Below, piece after piece: positions 35,564-43,724 of a stretch of DNA of 64,000 bases (its first letter is position 1; each line of letters opens with the position of its first letter). This DNA is from Bacillus sp. Marseille-Q3570. GTDB lineage: Bacteria > Bacillota > Bacilli > Bacillales > Fictibacillaceae. The notes below the pieces were generated by a model that was given only the letters and a program-made list of their open reading frames with translations, did not search any database and was not told where the DNA came from. A program made the position numbers and the translations under genes. The stretch spans positions 62,001-126,000 of the forward strand of contig NZ_CAMGYZ010000005.1 of assembly GCF_946151055.1 (NCBI RefSeq), written 5' to 3'.

Positions 35564-36316
35564 CCCTTCGACCCCTTCTTTCAAGAAAAACTCGAACAGG
35601 ATATCGATGATCACGAGCAGTGTGGAGCGAGCCGTCAGATCATACCCCGCGTATTGCACGCGTTTTACCGTACCGCTCAATGAATAGCTCGTTAGTTTGG
35701 CGAGTGTGGAGTCTGCTGCGTTGGTAATCGCAAGCGTCCTATGGTTCGCAAATTTCAATTTTTCCGCAATATCGACGAGTGTTTTCGTTTCCCCGCTCGA
35801 CGAAATGAACACGACGAGGTCACATTCCTCAATCATGTTCGGCAACAGGTCGATGATGTGCGACTCATACGTGTAAAACGTCGGCTTGTTCACCTGCATG
35901 AGCAGCTTGCTGAAATATTCCCCCATCATTTTCGACAAACCGACCCCGACGATCACCACGCGATTCGCATCCGTCATCATCTCGCTCACCTTGTAAAAAT
36001 GCTCCGCACCAAGGTGCTGCAATGTCGTGTTGAGACCACTGATATAGCGATCGATGGCAGGTGTGCTTTCCGGAAGCTCATCCTCCAGGTCGAACGTTTT
36101 CAATGTATATTTAAGCTCGGAAAAACCAGCCAGTCCAAGTTTGTGGCACATCCGCACGATCGTCGTCGTACTGACATTGATCGCTTCGGCCATCTGGGTG
36201 AGCGACTGGTTTTTAGCCGTTTCGAAATTGTTTTCGATGTAGTAGAGCACATGCTTTTCCGAATGTGTCAGAGAGGGTAGTGCCTGCGAAAAGTGGTCCA
36301 CGATTACGCCCATCAT
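35549..36316 (-). CDS. MurR/RpiR-family transcriptional regulator
   Basis: A 255-residue regulator. The N-terminal HTH_6 domain (residues ~1-78) contains 'SLTQMAEAINVSTTTIVRMCHKLG', in outline, and the C-terminal SIS domain (~105-240) contains 'VVIVGVGLSKMMGEYF' and the sugar-phosphate loop 'VVFISSSGETKT'. SIS domains bind phosphorylated sugars, fitting control of the divergent PTS operon by mannosyl- or glucosyl-glycerate-6-phosphate or a similar product. ATG 36316 is preceded by AGAGGAGC. E. coli uses a GntR regulator (MngR) for the analogous genes, so the regulator type differs here. Confidence 0.88.
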   Translation of the reverse strand: MMGVIVDHFSQALPSLTHSEKHVLYYIENNFETAKNQSLTQMAEAINVSTTTIVRMCHKLGLAGFSELKYTLKTFDLEDELPESTPAIDRYISGLNTTLQHLGAEHFYKVSEMMTDANRVVIVGVGLSKMMGEYFSKLLMQVNKPTFYTYESHIIDLLPNMIEECDLVVFISSSGETKTLVDIAEKLKFANHRTLAITNAADSTLAKLTSYSLSGTVKRVQYAGYDLTARSTLLVIIDILFEFFLKEGVEGEDLK

Positions 36317-36381
36317 TTTTGCTCCTCTTCACAATGATTTGCTGTTCGAACTAACTCCGTCTCACCTCATTATCTTTTATT

Positions 36382-36409
36382 CTGTACAAATGTACAAGGG
36401 ATGTACAAC
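36382..36409. promoter_or_regulatory. Triple TGTACA palindromes, possible RpiR operator
   Basis: The palindrome TGTACA occurs at 36383, 36391 and 36402, each followed by A, within 25 bp of the divergent regulator/PTS intergenic region. The clustering and position between two divergent starts suggest an operator, most simply for the adjacent RpiR protein. No binding is shown by the sequence alone. Confidence 0.4.
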
Positions 36410-36413
36410 AAAA

Positions 36414-36454
36414 TTCGACAAACCTATGATACAACATAATTGTAAGCGTTATTA
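36414..36454 (+). promoter_or_regulatory. Candidate PTS promoter with cre-like site
   Basis: TTCGAC at 36414 and CATAAT at 36435 are a possible -35/-10 pair (15-bp spacing, so weak). Immediately downstream, TGTAAGCGTTATTA at 36441-36454 matches the CcpA cre consensus TGWAANCGNTNWCA with one mismatch. Catabolite repression by CcpA is therefore likely. Confidence 0.5.
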
Positions 36455-36494
36455 TCGATACTATTCAAAATACACATGAAGCGGAGTGATAACG

Positions 36495-38462
36495 ATGGAA
36501 CTGAAACAAATGACGGATGAACGCCTTTTGTTCTTCGATGTCGAATGGAACTCGAAGCAAGAAGTCATTGAGAACCTCGTTAATGCATTAGATGAAAACG
36601 GTTACCTTCATTCGAAGGAAGAATATTTGAAGGCCGTCATGGAACGCGAAGAAATTTCGCCGACCGGTTTTGAAAAAGGACTGGCGATCCCGCACGGTAA
36701 ATCAGCTGGTGTTAAAAAAGCTGGATTTGCGGTGGCACGCTTGAAAAACAAGCTGTCGACGTGGGAAAGCGTCAATCCTGACAACGAAGTTGAGCTCGTG
36801 TTTTTACTGGCAATCCCATCAGGTGAAGCTGGATCTACACATTTGAACCTTTTATCTGTACTTAGCACACGCGTAATGGACGATGCCTATTACAGCCGGC
36901 TGCTTGCGGCGAAAACGCCTGAAAGCTTTTTGAAAGCGCTTGACCAGGTGGACGAGCCTGCAGAAGAAGCTCCTGAAGCGCCAGCGGACAAAACTGTGGT
37001 CGCGATCACGGCTTGTGCAGCGGGTATCGCCCACACATACATGTCTGCAGAAGCTCTTGAAAAAGCGGGCCGTGAACTCGGAATTCGCGTTTTGACGGAA
37101 AAACAAGGAGCGAATGGAATTGAGGATGAACTGTCTGCTGAAGTGATCGATGGGGCGGATGCGGTCGTGTTCGCAACAGATATTTCACCGAAAGACAAGC
37201 ATCGATTCCAGGGCATGCCTTATGTACAAACACGTGTGGCAGAACCTTTAAAACACGCAAAAGAAATTCTGCAACGTGCATTGAACAAGCCTGATGGAAA
37301 AGTCGTCGGTGATGATGTCCAAGAAAACGGAACATCTCCTAATAAAAAGAAGACTGGTGTCCTTGCTGAGATGGGACAGGCGATCTTGACGGGTATTTCC
37401 TACATGATCCCGGTCATCGTTGCAGCCGGTTTGATGATGGGAATCGCGAAGCTTGGCTCGATGCCGTTCGGCCTGGTGAACGACCTGCCGAATCCTGAAT
37501 TCGCGACGCACTCGAACGAACTTTTCGTCATTTTACACCATTTAGATAAATTCGGATTCTTGATCTTCCAGTTCATGTACCCTGTGTTCGCGGCGTTTGT
37601 AGCTTATTCACTTGCTGACCGAACAGGAATCGTCCCTGGTTTTGTCGGTGGTGCGTTCGCAGCTGGAATCCACTTCAAGTACTGGGGGCTTGAAGACCAG
37701 GTCGCTTCTGGATTCTTCGGTGCATTGATCCTTGGTCTGACAGCTGGTTATATCGCGAAATTCTTGAACAAAAAAATCAAACTGCCGAAGAACTTCTTAC
37801 CGATGAAGCCGATGCTCATCATCCCGGCAGTCAGTGTATTAGCAATCTTCTTCTTGAACTTTTACATTGTCGATCCGGTATTCGGCGGATTGAATGTCGT
37901 CTTGAGTAACGCGATCGAGTCTGCACAAGGCTCGGGTGAACTCGTGTTGGCGACGATCATTGCATCAGCAACAGCCTTTGACCTTGGTGGACCGATCAAC
38001 AAAGCAGCTGGGGCAATCAACATTGGTCTTGCGGCGGATCAGATCTACCCATTGACAGCCCGTGTATTGTCAATCGTCATTCCTCCGATTGGTCTTGGTG
38101 TCGCGACTATCATCGATAAATACGTCGTCGGCCGGCGTGTGTTCGATGCCAACTTACGTGTAACAGGGAATACGTCAGTGTTGCTCGGATTCATCGCGAT
38201 CAGTGAAGGTGCGATTCCGTTCATGCTTCGTAATCCATTGCTCGTCATTCCGATCAACATCATCGGTGCGATTCTCGGATCTGTTACGGCTGTAGCGCTA
38301 GGTGCGGTCCAATGGCTGCCACTGCCTGCATTCTGGGGCTGGCCGCTCGTGGAAAACATCTGGGCATACTTGATCGGGCTTGCCGTCGGTGTCGGATTCA
38401 TCGCATTTGCGAACATCTTCATCCGATTCGCACTGATCAAACGTGAAGAACGACGTGCATAA
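36495..38462 (+). CDS. PTS fructose-family EIIABC, MngA-like (mannosylglycerate type)
   Basis: A 655-residue sugar permease and phosphotransferase. Order: EIIA (residues ~1-145) with phospho-His H67 in AIPHGKSA; EIIB (~165-265) with phospho-Cys C174 in TACAAGIAHTYMSAEAL; EIIC (~295-650) with about nine TM segments. Length and domain order match E. coli MngA, which imports 2-O-alpha-mannosyl-D-glycerate. The MngB-like GH38 and GH13_18 genes downstream support that kind of substrate. ATG 36495 follows GCGGAGTGAT; GTG 36486 would add three residues. The substrate is inferred from context; fructose or another alpha-mannoside is possible. Confidence 0.85.
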   Translation: MELKQMTDERLLFFDVEWNSKQEVIENLVNALDENGYLHSKEEYLKAVMEREEISPTGFEKGLAIPHGKSAGVKKAGFAVARLKNKLSTWESVNPDNEVELVFLLAIPSGEAGSTHLNLLSVLSTRVMDDAYYSRLLAAKTPESFLKALDQVDEPAEEAPEAPADKTVVAITACAAGIAHTYMSAEALEKAGRELGIRVLTEKQGANGIEDELSAEVIDGADAVVFATDISPKDKHRFQGMPYVQTRVAEPLKHAKEILQRALNKPDGKVVGDDVQENGTSPNKKKTGVLAEMGQAILTGISYMIPVIVAAGLMMGIAKLGSMPFGLVNDLPNPEFATHSNELFVILHHLDKFGFLIFQFMYPVFAAFVAYSLADRTGIVPGFVGGAFAAGIHFKYWGLEDQVASGFFGALILGLTAGYIAKFLNKKIKLPKNFLPMKPMLIIPAVSVLAIFFLNFYIVDPVFGGLNVVLSNAIESAQGSGELVLATIIASATAFDLGGPINKAAGAINIGLAADQIYPLTARVLSIVIPPIGLGVATIIDKYVVGRRVFDANLRVTGNTSVLLGFIAISEGAIPFMLRNPLLVIPINIIGAILGSVTAVALGAVQWLPLPAFWGWPLVENIWAYLIGLAVGVGFIAFANIFIRFALIKREERRA

Positions 38463-38478
38463 GTTGGGATTTTGAGAG

Positions 38479-38667
38479 TGAACAGATTATTGCTGCAAGT
38501 GCACAAATTGACTTGAAAAGTGAACAGAATATCTCGGGAATTGAACAGATTCTTCCCGGAAGTGAACAGATTAACTCGGGAGGTGAACAGGTTCTCCCGA
38601 GAACTGAACAGAATTTCTGTGAAACTGAACAGAATATCCCAAAAAGTGAACAGATCCAAACAGCTAG
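38479..38667. repeat. 21-bp-phased array of octamer TGAACAGA (9 copies)
   Basis: Copies begin at 38479, 38500, 38521, 38542, 38563, 38584, 38605, 38626 and 38647, every one exactly 21 bp from the last. Seven are exact; 38500 reads TGCACAAA and 38584 reads TGAACAGG. Several units also share a CTCGGGAA-like segment in the remaining 13 bases. The array fills most of the 238-bp gap between the PTS gene and the second GH38 gene, inside what looks like one operon. Confidence 0.92.
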
Positions 38668-38700
38668 AACGACTGACATGACATTGGAGGCATTCTTTTT

Positions 38701-41355
38701 ATGAAACAGAAACGTGTCTACGTGGTCCCGCATTCGCATTGGGATCGCGAATGGTACTTTACAATAGAAGATTCGAACCTTTTACTCGTCGAAAACCTCG
38801 ATGCATTGATGACTGTCCTTGAAAATGACGAGGACTTCACAGGGTATGTGTTCGACGCGCAATCTTCATTGGTAGAAGAGTATTTGAAGGTTCGACCTGA
38901 GGATCACGACCGTCTGAAAAACCACATCAAATCGAAGCGGATTTTTGTCGGTCCGTGGTACACGCAGACTGATTCGCTGCTCGTGAACAAAGAATCCATC
39001 ATCCGAAATCTGCTCTATGGAACTCGGATTGCGGAACAGATGGGACACAGCATGGAGGTCGGCTACCTGCCTGATATCTTCGGGCAGAACGCCTACCTAC
39101 CATCTATTTTCAAAGGGTTCGGCATGGAGTACAGCATCCTTCAGCGCGGAATCTATAACGACGAGATCAACGGCGATTTGAACTTTGTCTGGAAGTCCCC
39201 GGATGGCGAGACGGTCAAGACGAACTACATGTATCTTGGCTACGGTCCTGGGAAGTTCCTATCCGCAGAGGGTGAATTTTACGAGGAAAAATTAGGGCCG
39301 ATGCTCGAGAAGCTTACGGAACTGAACAACAGCACGGACAACTTGTTGCTGCCATCCGGTGGCGACCAGGTCTTTGTCCGCAGTCATTTTCCAGAAACGA
39401 TCAAAAAGCTGAATGAAAAAGACGAGAAGCATGAGTACGTGCTTTCCGACTATGAAACGTTCATGGAAGAGACGTGGTCTGAAGAGACTTTTTCGAATGT
39501 GATCGAAGGTGAATTGCTCGCTTCGCAAAAGTCGCGGATCCACAACACGATCCGTTCGCAGCGTTATGACATCAAGCAGCTGAATGAAATCGTCGAAAAC
39601 AAGATCCTTTATGTGCTCGAGCCGCTTGCGGTGATCGGACAGACGCTTGGCTTGAAGTATCCGCAAAACTGGCTTGATCAGATGTGGAAAGAGCTGTTTG
39701 ATGTGCATGCGCACGACAGCATCGGCGGCTGTAACTCAGATGACACGAACCATGACATCGTCGTCCGTCTTGAAAAAGTGGACCGGATGACAGAGGGCCT
39801 TATCAACATCATTAAAAAGCAGCTGACCGAAGCGATCAGCAAGAAGGCTGGGCGAGACGATCTTCTCGTCACGTTCAACACGAAGCCTTACGTACACAAA
39901 GGTGTGATGGAAGCGGTCATTTTCACGGATTCTCCTGATTTTGCGGTTGAAAAATTGGATGGAGAAGCTGTCGATTTCGAGGTGACCGACCAGACGTATA
40001 TGAGCGGCGGAAAAAAGGTTGTCGTCACGGCTGAAGGGGACAAAGAGGTCGAGATCCCAGGATACTACCGTTCTGAAATCCATTTGGTAGCGGACGGCGT
40101 TCCAGCGATGGGCTATGCGACGTTCGTCACTGAAGATGGAGCGGAAAAAGTGAATCGCGTGGCTGAAATCGATTCGTCAACCATTTCAAATGACAATCTG
40201 CAAGTTACTTTTGAGGACGGCAAGCTCAACCTGACGAACTTCGAGTCAGGGGAAACGATCGAGCAGCTTCTTACGTTCGAAAATGTAGCCGATGCAGGAG
40301 ATTCTTATGATTTTTCACCGTTAAAAGGGGATCAGGAAATCATTATCAAAGAGGCTGAGCTCGTTTCAGTCGAACATGGAAATCGCGTGCAAACGATGAC
40401 GGTGAAGCATAAAGCGAGTGTACCAGGCACGCTTGAAGAACGTGAAGCCAAAAAGAACACGAAGACGCTCGAAATCTTGACATGCCTTGAACTCCGCGTA
40501 GGGGAAGCGTTCCTCCGTGTCGAGCACGAAATCGACAATGACATTTGCGACCACCGCGTCCGTGTGAAAGTGAACACGCCATTCACGAACGTACAGCATT
40601 CTTACGCGGATCAGGCATTCAGTGTGTTGAAGCGCAGCACTGAGAATCCTTACTTTGAAAACTGGCGTGAAGAAGGCTTTGTAGAAGCACCTGTCCCGAT
40701 CTACCCGCTTGAAAATTTCGCAGCAGTTTCTGATCATGAGCAGACGCTGGCATTGGTCACAAAAGGGTTGAAGGAATACGAAGTGCTCCCGGAAACTGGT
40801 GAAATCGCGCTCACGTTGTTCCGGAGCGTCGGATTGCTCGGACGCGACAACCTGTTATGGCGTCCAGGCCGTGCGTCAGGGATCAACAACAAAGTCGTCA
40901 AAACACCGGATGCGCAATTACAGCAAAAACTCACATTCGAATACAGCATCAATTTTACAAATGAAGCGATGAATCCAGTACGTTTATTCCAGGCGACGGA
41001 GAAATTTAAAAAGCATGAAGCGACATACCAGAAGCAAACGCTGAACACATTCGAGGAGCGGTTGGAGCGGTTCGAGATCCCGTATCCGATCGATCAGCTT
41101 GACGATCAGTTCTCTCTTTTTAAAATCGAGAATGATCAAGTGTTCGTAAGCACGGTCAAGCAGGCACATGATAAGGACGGTATGATCGTACGCCTATTCA
41201 ATCCGACAGAAGAAGTACAAAAAGCATCGATCGAGACGGATCAATTCGCAAAACAAGTACTCGTAAACTTGCATGAAACAGAAGCAACAACAATCGAAGG
41301 CTCATTCGAAGTACCAGCGAAAGGCTATACGACGGTAAAACTAAAAGCGGAATAG
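38701..41355 (+). CDS. GH38 alpha-mannosidase, MngB-like
   Basis: An 884-residue GH38 enzyme, close in length to E. coli MngB (~877), which hydrolyses phosphorylated mannosylglycerate. The metal pair is H13/D15 in PHSHWDREWYF, the nucleophile is D125 in YLPDIFGQNAYLP, and 'DVHAHDSIGGCNSDDTNHD' carries the later conserved His/Asp. It starts 46 bp after the repeat array's last copy with TTGGAGG upstream. It is clearly different from the GH38 at 10830, which has HLDPAW and DSFGH motifs. The product would be mannose-6-phosphate plus glycerate if the substrate is as proposed. Confidence 0.9.
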   Translation: MKQKRVYVVPHSHWDREWYFTIEDSNLLLVENLDALMTVLENDEDFTGYVFDAQSSLVEEYLKVRPEDHDRLKNHIKSKRIFVGPWYTQTDSLLVNKESIIRNLLYGTRIAEQMGHSMEVGYLPDIFGQNAYLPSIFKGFGMEYSILQRGIYNDEINGDLNFVWKSPDGETVKTNYMYLGYGPGKFLSAEGEFYEEKLGPMLEKLTELNNSTDNLLLPSGGDQVFVRSHFPETIKKLNEKDEKHEYVLSDYETFMEETWSEETFSNVIEGELLASQKSRIHNTIRSQRYDIKQLNEIVENKILYVLEPLAVIGQTLGLKYPQNWLDQMWKELFDVHAHDSIGGCNSDDTNHDIVVRLEKVDRMTEGLINIIKKQLTEAISKKAGRDDLLVTFNTKPYVHKGVMEAVIFTDSPDFAVEKLDGEAVDFEVTDQTYMSGGKKVVVTAEGDKEVEIPGYYRSEIHLVADGVPAMGYATFVTEDGAEKVNRVAEIDSSTISNDNLQVTFEDGKLNLTNFESGETIEQLLTFENVADAGDSYDFSPLKGDQEIIIKEAELVSVEHGNRVQTMTVKHKASVPGTLEEREAKKNTKTLEILTCLELRVGEAFLRVEHEIDNDICDHRVRVKVNTPFTNVQHSYADQAFSVLKRSTENPYFENWREEGFVEAPVPIYPLENFAAVSDHEQTLALVTKGLKEYEVLPETGEIALTLFRSVGLLGRDNLLWRPGRASGINNKVVKTPDAQLQQKLTFEYSINFTNEAMNPVRLFQATEKFKKHEATYQKQTLNTFEERLERFEIPYPIDQLDDQFSLFKIENDQVFVSTVKQAHDKDGMIVRLFNPTEEVQKASIETDQFAKQVLVNLHETEATTIEGSFEVPAKGYTTVKLKAE

Positions 41356-41368
41356 AAAGGACGAGACG

Positions 41369-43054
41369 ATGAACAGGGAAGAGCTTTTACAGCAGTTAGA
41401 AGAGAAAATCCGTTTCATCTACGGCTCGGATTACAAACCAGAATATGTCGAACAGATCGAATCACTTTTGAAAAAGTGGGAAGGACAGGACTGGCCAGAA
41501 GCTGAAAAGCCATCGGAAGAGACAGTCTATCTGATCACGTACGGCGACAGCATTTATGAAGAAGGAAAGCCGACACTCGAGACGCTCCATGGGTTTTTAA
41601 AAGAAAAGGCGAAAGGCATCATCAGCGATGTCCATCTGCTCCCGATGTTCCCGTACACGTCTGATGACGGTTTTTCTGTGACCGATTACCGTGAAATCAA
41701 CCCGAAGCTGGGAGACTGGTCTGAAATCGAAGGGATGTCAAAGGACTTCCGATTGATGTTCGATTTCGTCGCGAACCACATTTCGCAATCAAGCCGCTGG
41801 TTCCAGGGATATCTGCAGGAGGATCCGAACTACAAGGAGTATTTTGTGCCGCACGATCCAGATTTCGACGCTTCGCAAGTCGTGCGACCGCGGACGTCAC
41901 CGCTTTTCCATGAGTACGAAGGGAAAAACGGGACGAAAACGGCGTGGACGACGTTCAGTAAAGACCAGGTTGATGTGAATGTGGCGCACTTTCCAGTTCT
42001 CGTCGACTTGACGGATATCCTTTTGATGTATGCGCATAGGGGCGGGACAAGCATTCGGCTCGACGCGATCGGGTTCCTCTGGAAGGAGTCGGGTACTTCC
42101 TGTATCCATTTGCCACAAACACACGCAATCATCCAGATGTGGAACTTGATTCTGGAGTATTTCAAGCCGAACACGCAGATCATCACTGAGACGAATGTGC
42201 CGCATAAGGAGAACATCAGTTATTTCGGTGACGGCAAGAACGAAGCGAACATGGTTTATCAGTTTTCACTGCCGCCGCTTGTGCTTCATGCCTTGACGAC
42301 GCACAACGGAAAAACGTTGACGGAGTGGGCGAAAACGATCGGGAAGGTGTCTGACAAAGCGACGTACTTCAACTTCCTGGCGAGTCACGACGGCATCGGT
42401 ATGCGTCCGACGGAAGGCATTTTAAGTGAAGATGAGAAACAGATGCTCGTTGACAAGGTTGTTGAGAACGGCGGGAAGGTTTCTTACAAGTCCAATCCGG
42501 ACGGCACCCAGTCGGTCTATGAGCTGAACATCAATTATGCGGATGCGCTCGTGAACAAAGACGAAGACGTGTCTGAAGAACAGCAGATCCAGAAGACGCT
42601 TGCTGCACACTCGATCCTGCTTTCGGTGATCGGTGTCCCGGCAATCTACTACCACTCGCTGTTCGGATCCCGAAATGACTATGAAGGTCTTGAAGCTTCG
42701 GGCATCAATCGCCGAATCAACCGAGAAAAACTTGAAGTCAACCAGCTGAAGGACGAGCTCGAGACAAGTCCACGACGCTCGCAGATTTTTAACAAGATGT
42801 CTGAAATGATCCAGGTGCGGAAAAAGGAAAAAGCCTTCTCGCCGTATGCAGAGCAGGAAGTTCTGGATCTTGGCGAGGAAGTATTCGCACTGAAACGTAC
42901 GGGTGATGGTGACAGCGTCTATTTTGTCGTGAACCTGAACAATGAGGAAACGACTCTTGATGCAGGCGTTCGCGGAACCGATCTGTTGAGCGGAGAAACA
43001 GTTGACGGAAGCCTGAAGCTAGGAGCTTATGAATTCGTGTGGATAAAAGAATAA
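41369..43054 (+). CDS. GH13 subfamily 18 phosphorylase (sucrose/glucosylglycerate phosphorylase type)
   Basis: A 561-residue alpha-amylase-superfamily phosphorylase. The catalytic triad is D232 (SIRLDAIGFLWK), E274 (ITETNVPHKENISYFG) and D341 (ASHDGIGMRP); the ETNVPHxEN(I/V)SYFG string is typical of GH13_18. The family includes sucrose, sucrose-6-phosphate, glucosylglycerol and glucosyl-glycerate phosphorylases, which release glucose-1-phosphate. Next to MngA/MngB-like genes, a glucosylglycerate or glucosylglycerol substrate is favoured over sucrose. It lies 13 bp after the GH38 stop, with GAAAGGACGAG as ribosome site, and ends the operon. Confidence 0.88.
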   Translation: MNREELLQQLEEKIRFIYGSDYKPEYVEQIESLLKKWEGQDWPEAEKPSEETVYLITYGDSIYEEGKPTLETLHGFLKEKAKGIISDVHLLPMFPYTSDDGFSVTDYREINPKLGDWSEIEGMSKDFRLMFDFVANHISQSSRWFQGYLQEDPNYKEYFVPHDPDFDASQVVRPRTSPLFHEYEGKNGTKTAWTTFSKDQVDVNVAHFPVLVDLTDILLMYAHRGGTSIRLDAIGFLWKESGTSCIHLPQTHAIIQMWNLILEYFKPNTQIITETNVPHKENISYFGDGKNEANMVYQFSLPPLVLHALTTHNGKTLTEWAKTIGKVSDKATYFNFLASHDGIGMRPTEGILSEDEKQMLVDKVVENGGKVSYKSNPDGTQSVYELNINYADALVNKDEDVSEEQQIQKTLAAHSILLSVIGVPAIYYHSLFGSRNDYEGLEASGINRRINREKLEVNQLKDELETSPRRSQIFNKMSEMIQVRKKEKAFSPYAEQEVLDLGEEVFALKRTGDGDSVYFVVNLNNEETTLDAGVRGTDLLSGETVDGSLKLGAYEFVWIKE

Positions 43055-43062
43055 ATTTAGAG

Positions 43063-43092
43063 ACAGCTACCCTTGAGGGGTGGCTGTTTTTA
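43063..43092 (+). terminator. Terminator of the PTS-GH38-GH13 operon
   Basis: ACAGCTACCC (43063-43072) and the arm 43078-43087 ending GGCTGT form a 10-bp stem with one G-U pair, followed by TTTTT. It lies 8 bp after the GH13_18 stop. Confidence 0.82.
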
Positions 43093-43100
43093 ATGTGAAT

Positions 43101-43453
43101 CTGGGTCAAATTCGGACAACATAAGCTTCCCAAATCCCTTGGTAGCTGTTTTGATCACTTCATGAAGCATTCATGAGCATACCAAATCGGCTGTTTCTTA
43201 TTTTGATCACCCCATGAAGCGTTCATGAGCATACCAAATCGGCTGTTTCTTATTTTGATCACTTCATGAAGTGTTTATGAGCATACCAAATCGGCTGTTT
43301 CCCGTTTTGATCACTTCATGAAGCGTTCATGAGCACACCAAATCGGCTGTTTCTTAATTTATCACTTCATGAAGCGTTCATGAGCATACCAAATCGGCTG
43401 TTTCCCATTTTAGTCACCTCATGAAGCTATCACACCTGGTCCAACTTCGGACA
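43101..43453. repeat. Six tandem 52-bp units with palindromic core, flanked by related 18-bp sequences
   Basis: CATGAAG begins at 43161, 43213, 43265, 43317, 43368 and 43420: steps of 52, 52, 52, 51 and 52. The last copy is truncated. A full unit contains TCATGAAGCGTTCATGA, a 17-bp palindrome around GCG, then GCATACCAAATCGGCTGTTTC. The array is flanked by CTGGGTCAAATTCGGACA (43101-43118) and CTGGTCCAACTTCGGACA (43436-43453), 15 of 18 identical. From 43454 to the next gene at 43725 I see AT-rich sequence with no repeats and no convincing promoter. Confidence 0.9.
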
Positions 43454-43724
43454 GGAGAATGTAAACGAACTGAATACCAGCTTTGAGGATTAATACATAT
43501 CTCGGTTTTTAAGAAAAATCGAAGGTATTGCCATGAAGCAGAATAAAGTGAAGAAACTATGGAGAACAATAATTGAGGTTTAAAAGAGTTGAAATTTTAA
43601 CGAAGACTTATTCCAGTATATTACAATTTTGCAACTCAAACAAATATTATGAGAGTTTTTGCGTTGTATGCTACTGTTATTATAGAACTATTTTTTTACG
43701 GACTTCTTTAAGGATGTGTACATA

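Noticed and set aside
35260-35683. Frames with NPA or AGL heptapeptide repeats on either strand over the GCCGGATT array
   Set aside because: Same artefact of a 21-bp period; they also overlap the STAS-like gene, its terminator and the RpiR gene, which are better supported.
38513-38704. Plus-strand frame with a repeating (S/T)EQ heptapeptide over the TGAACAGA array
   Set aside because: A 21-bp period automatically keeps frames open and gives heptad repeats. The frame has no ribosome site and runs into the GH38 start.
43161-43428. CRISPR array
   Set aside because: The 52-bp units repeat over their whole length with no unique spacers, and no cas genes are present. The 21-bp arrays have 8-bp cores and 13-bp fillers, too short for CRISPR.
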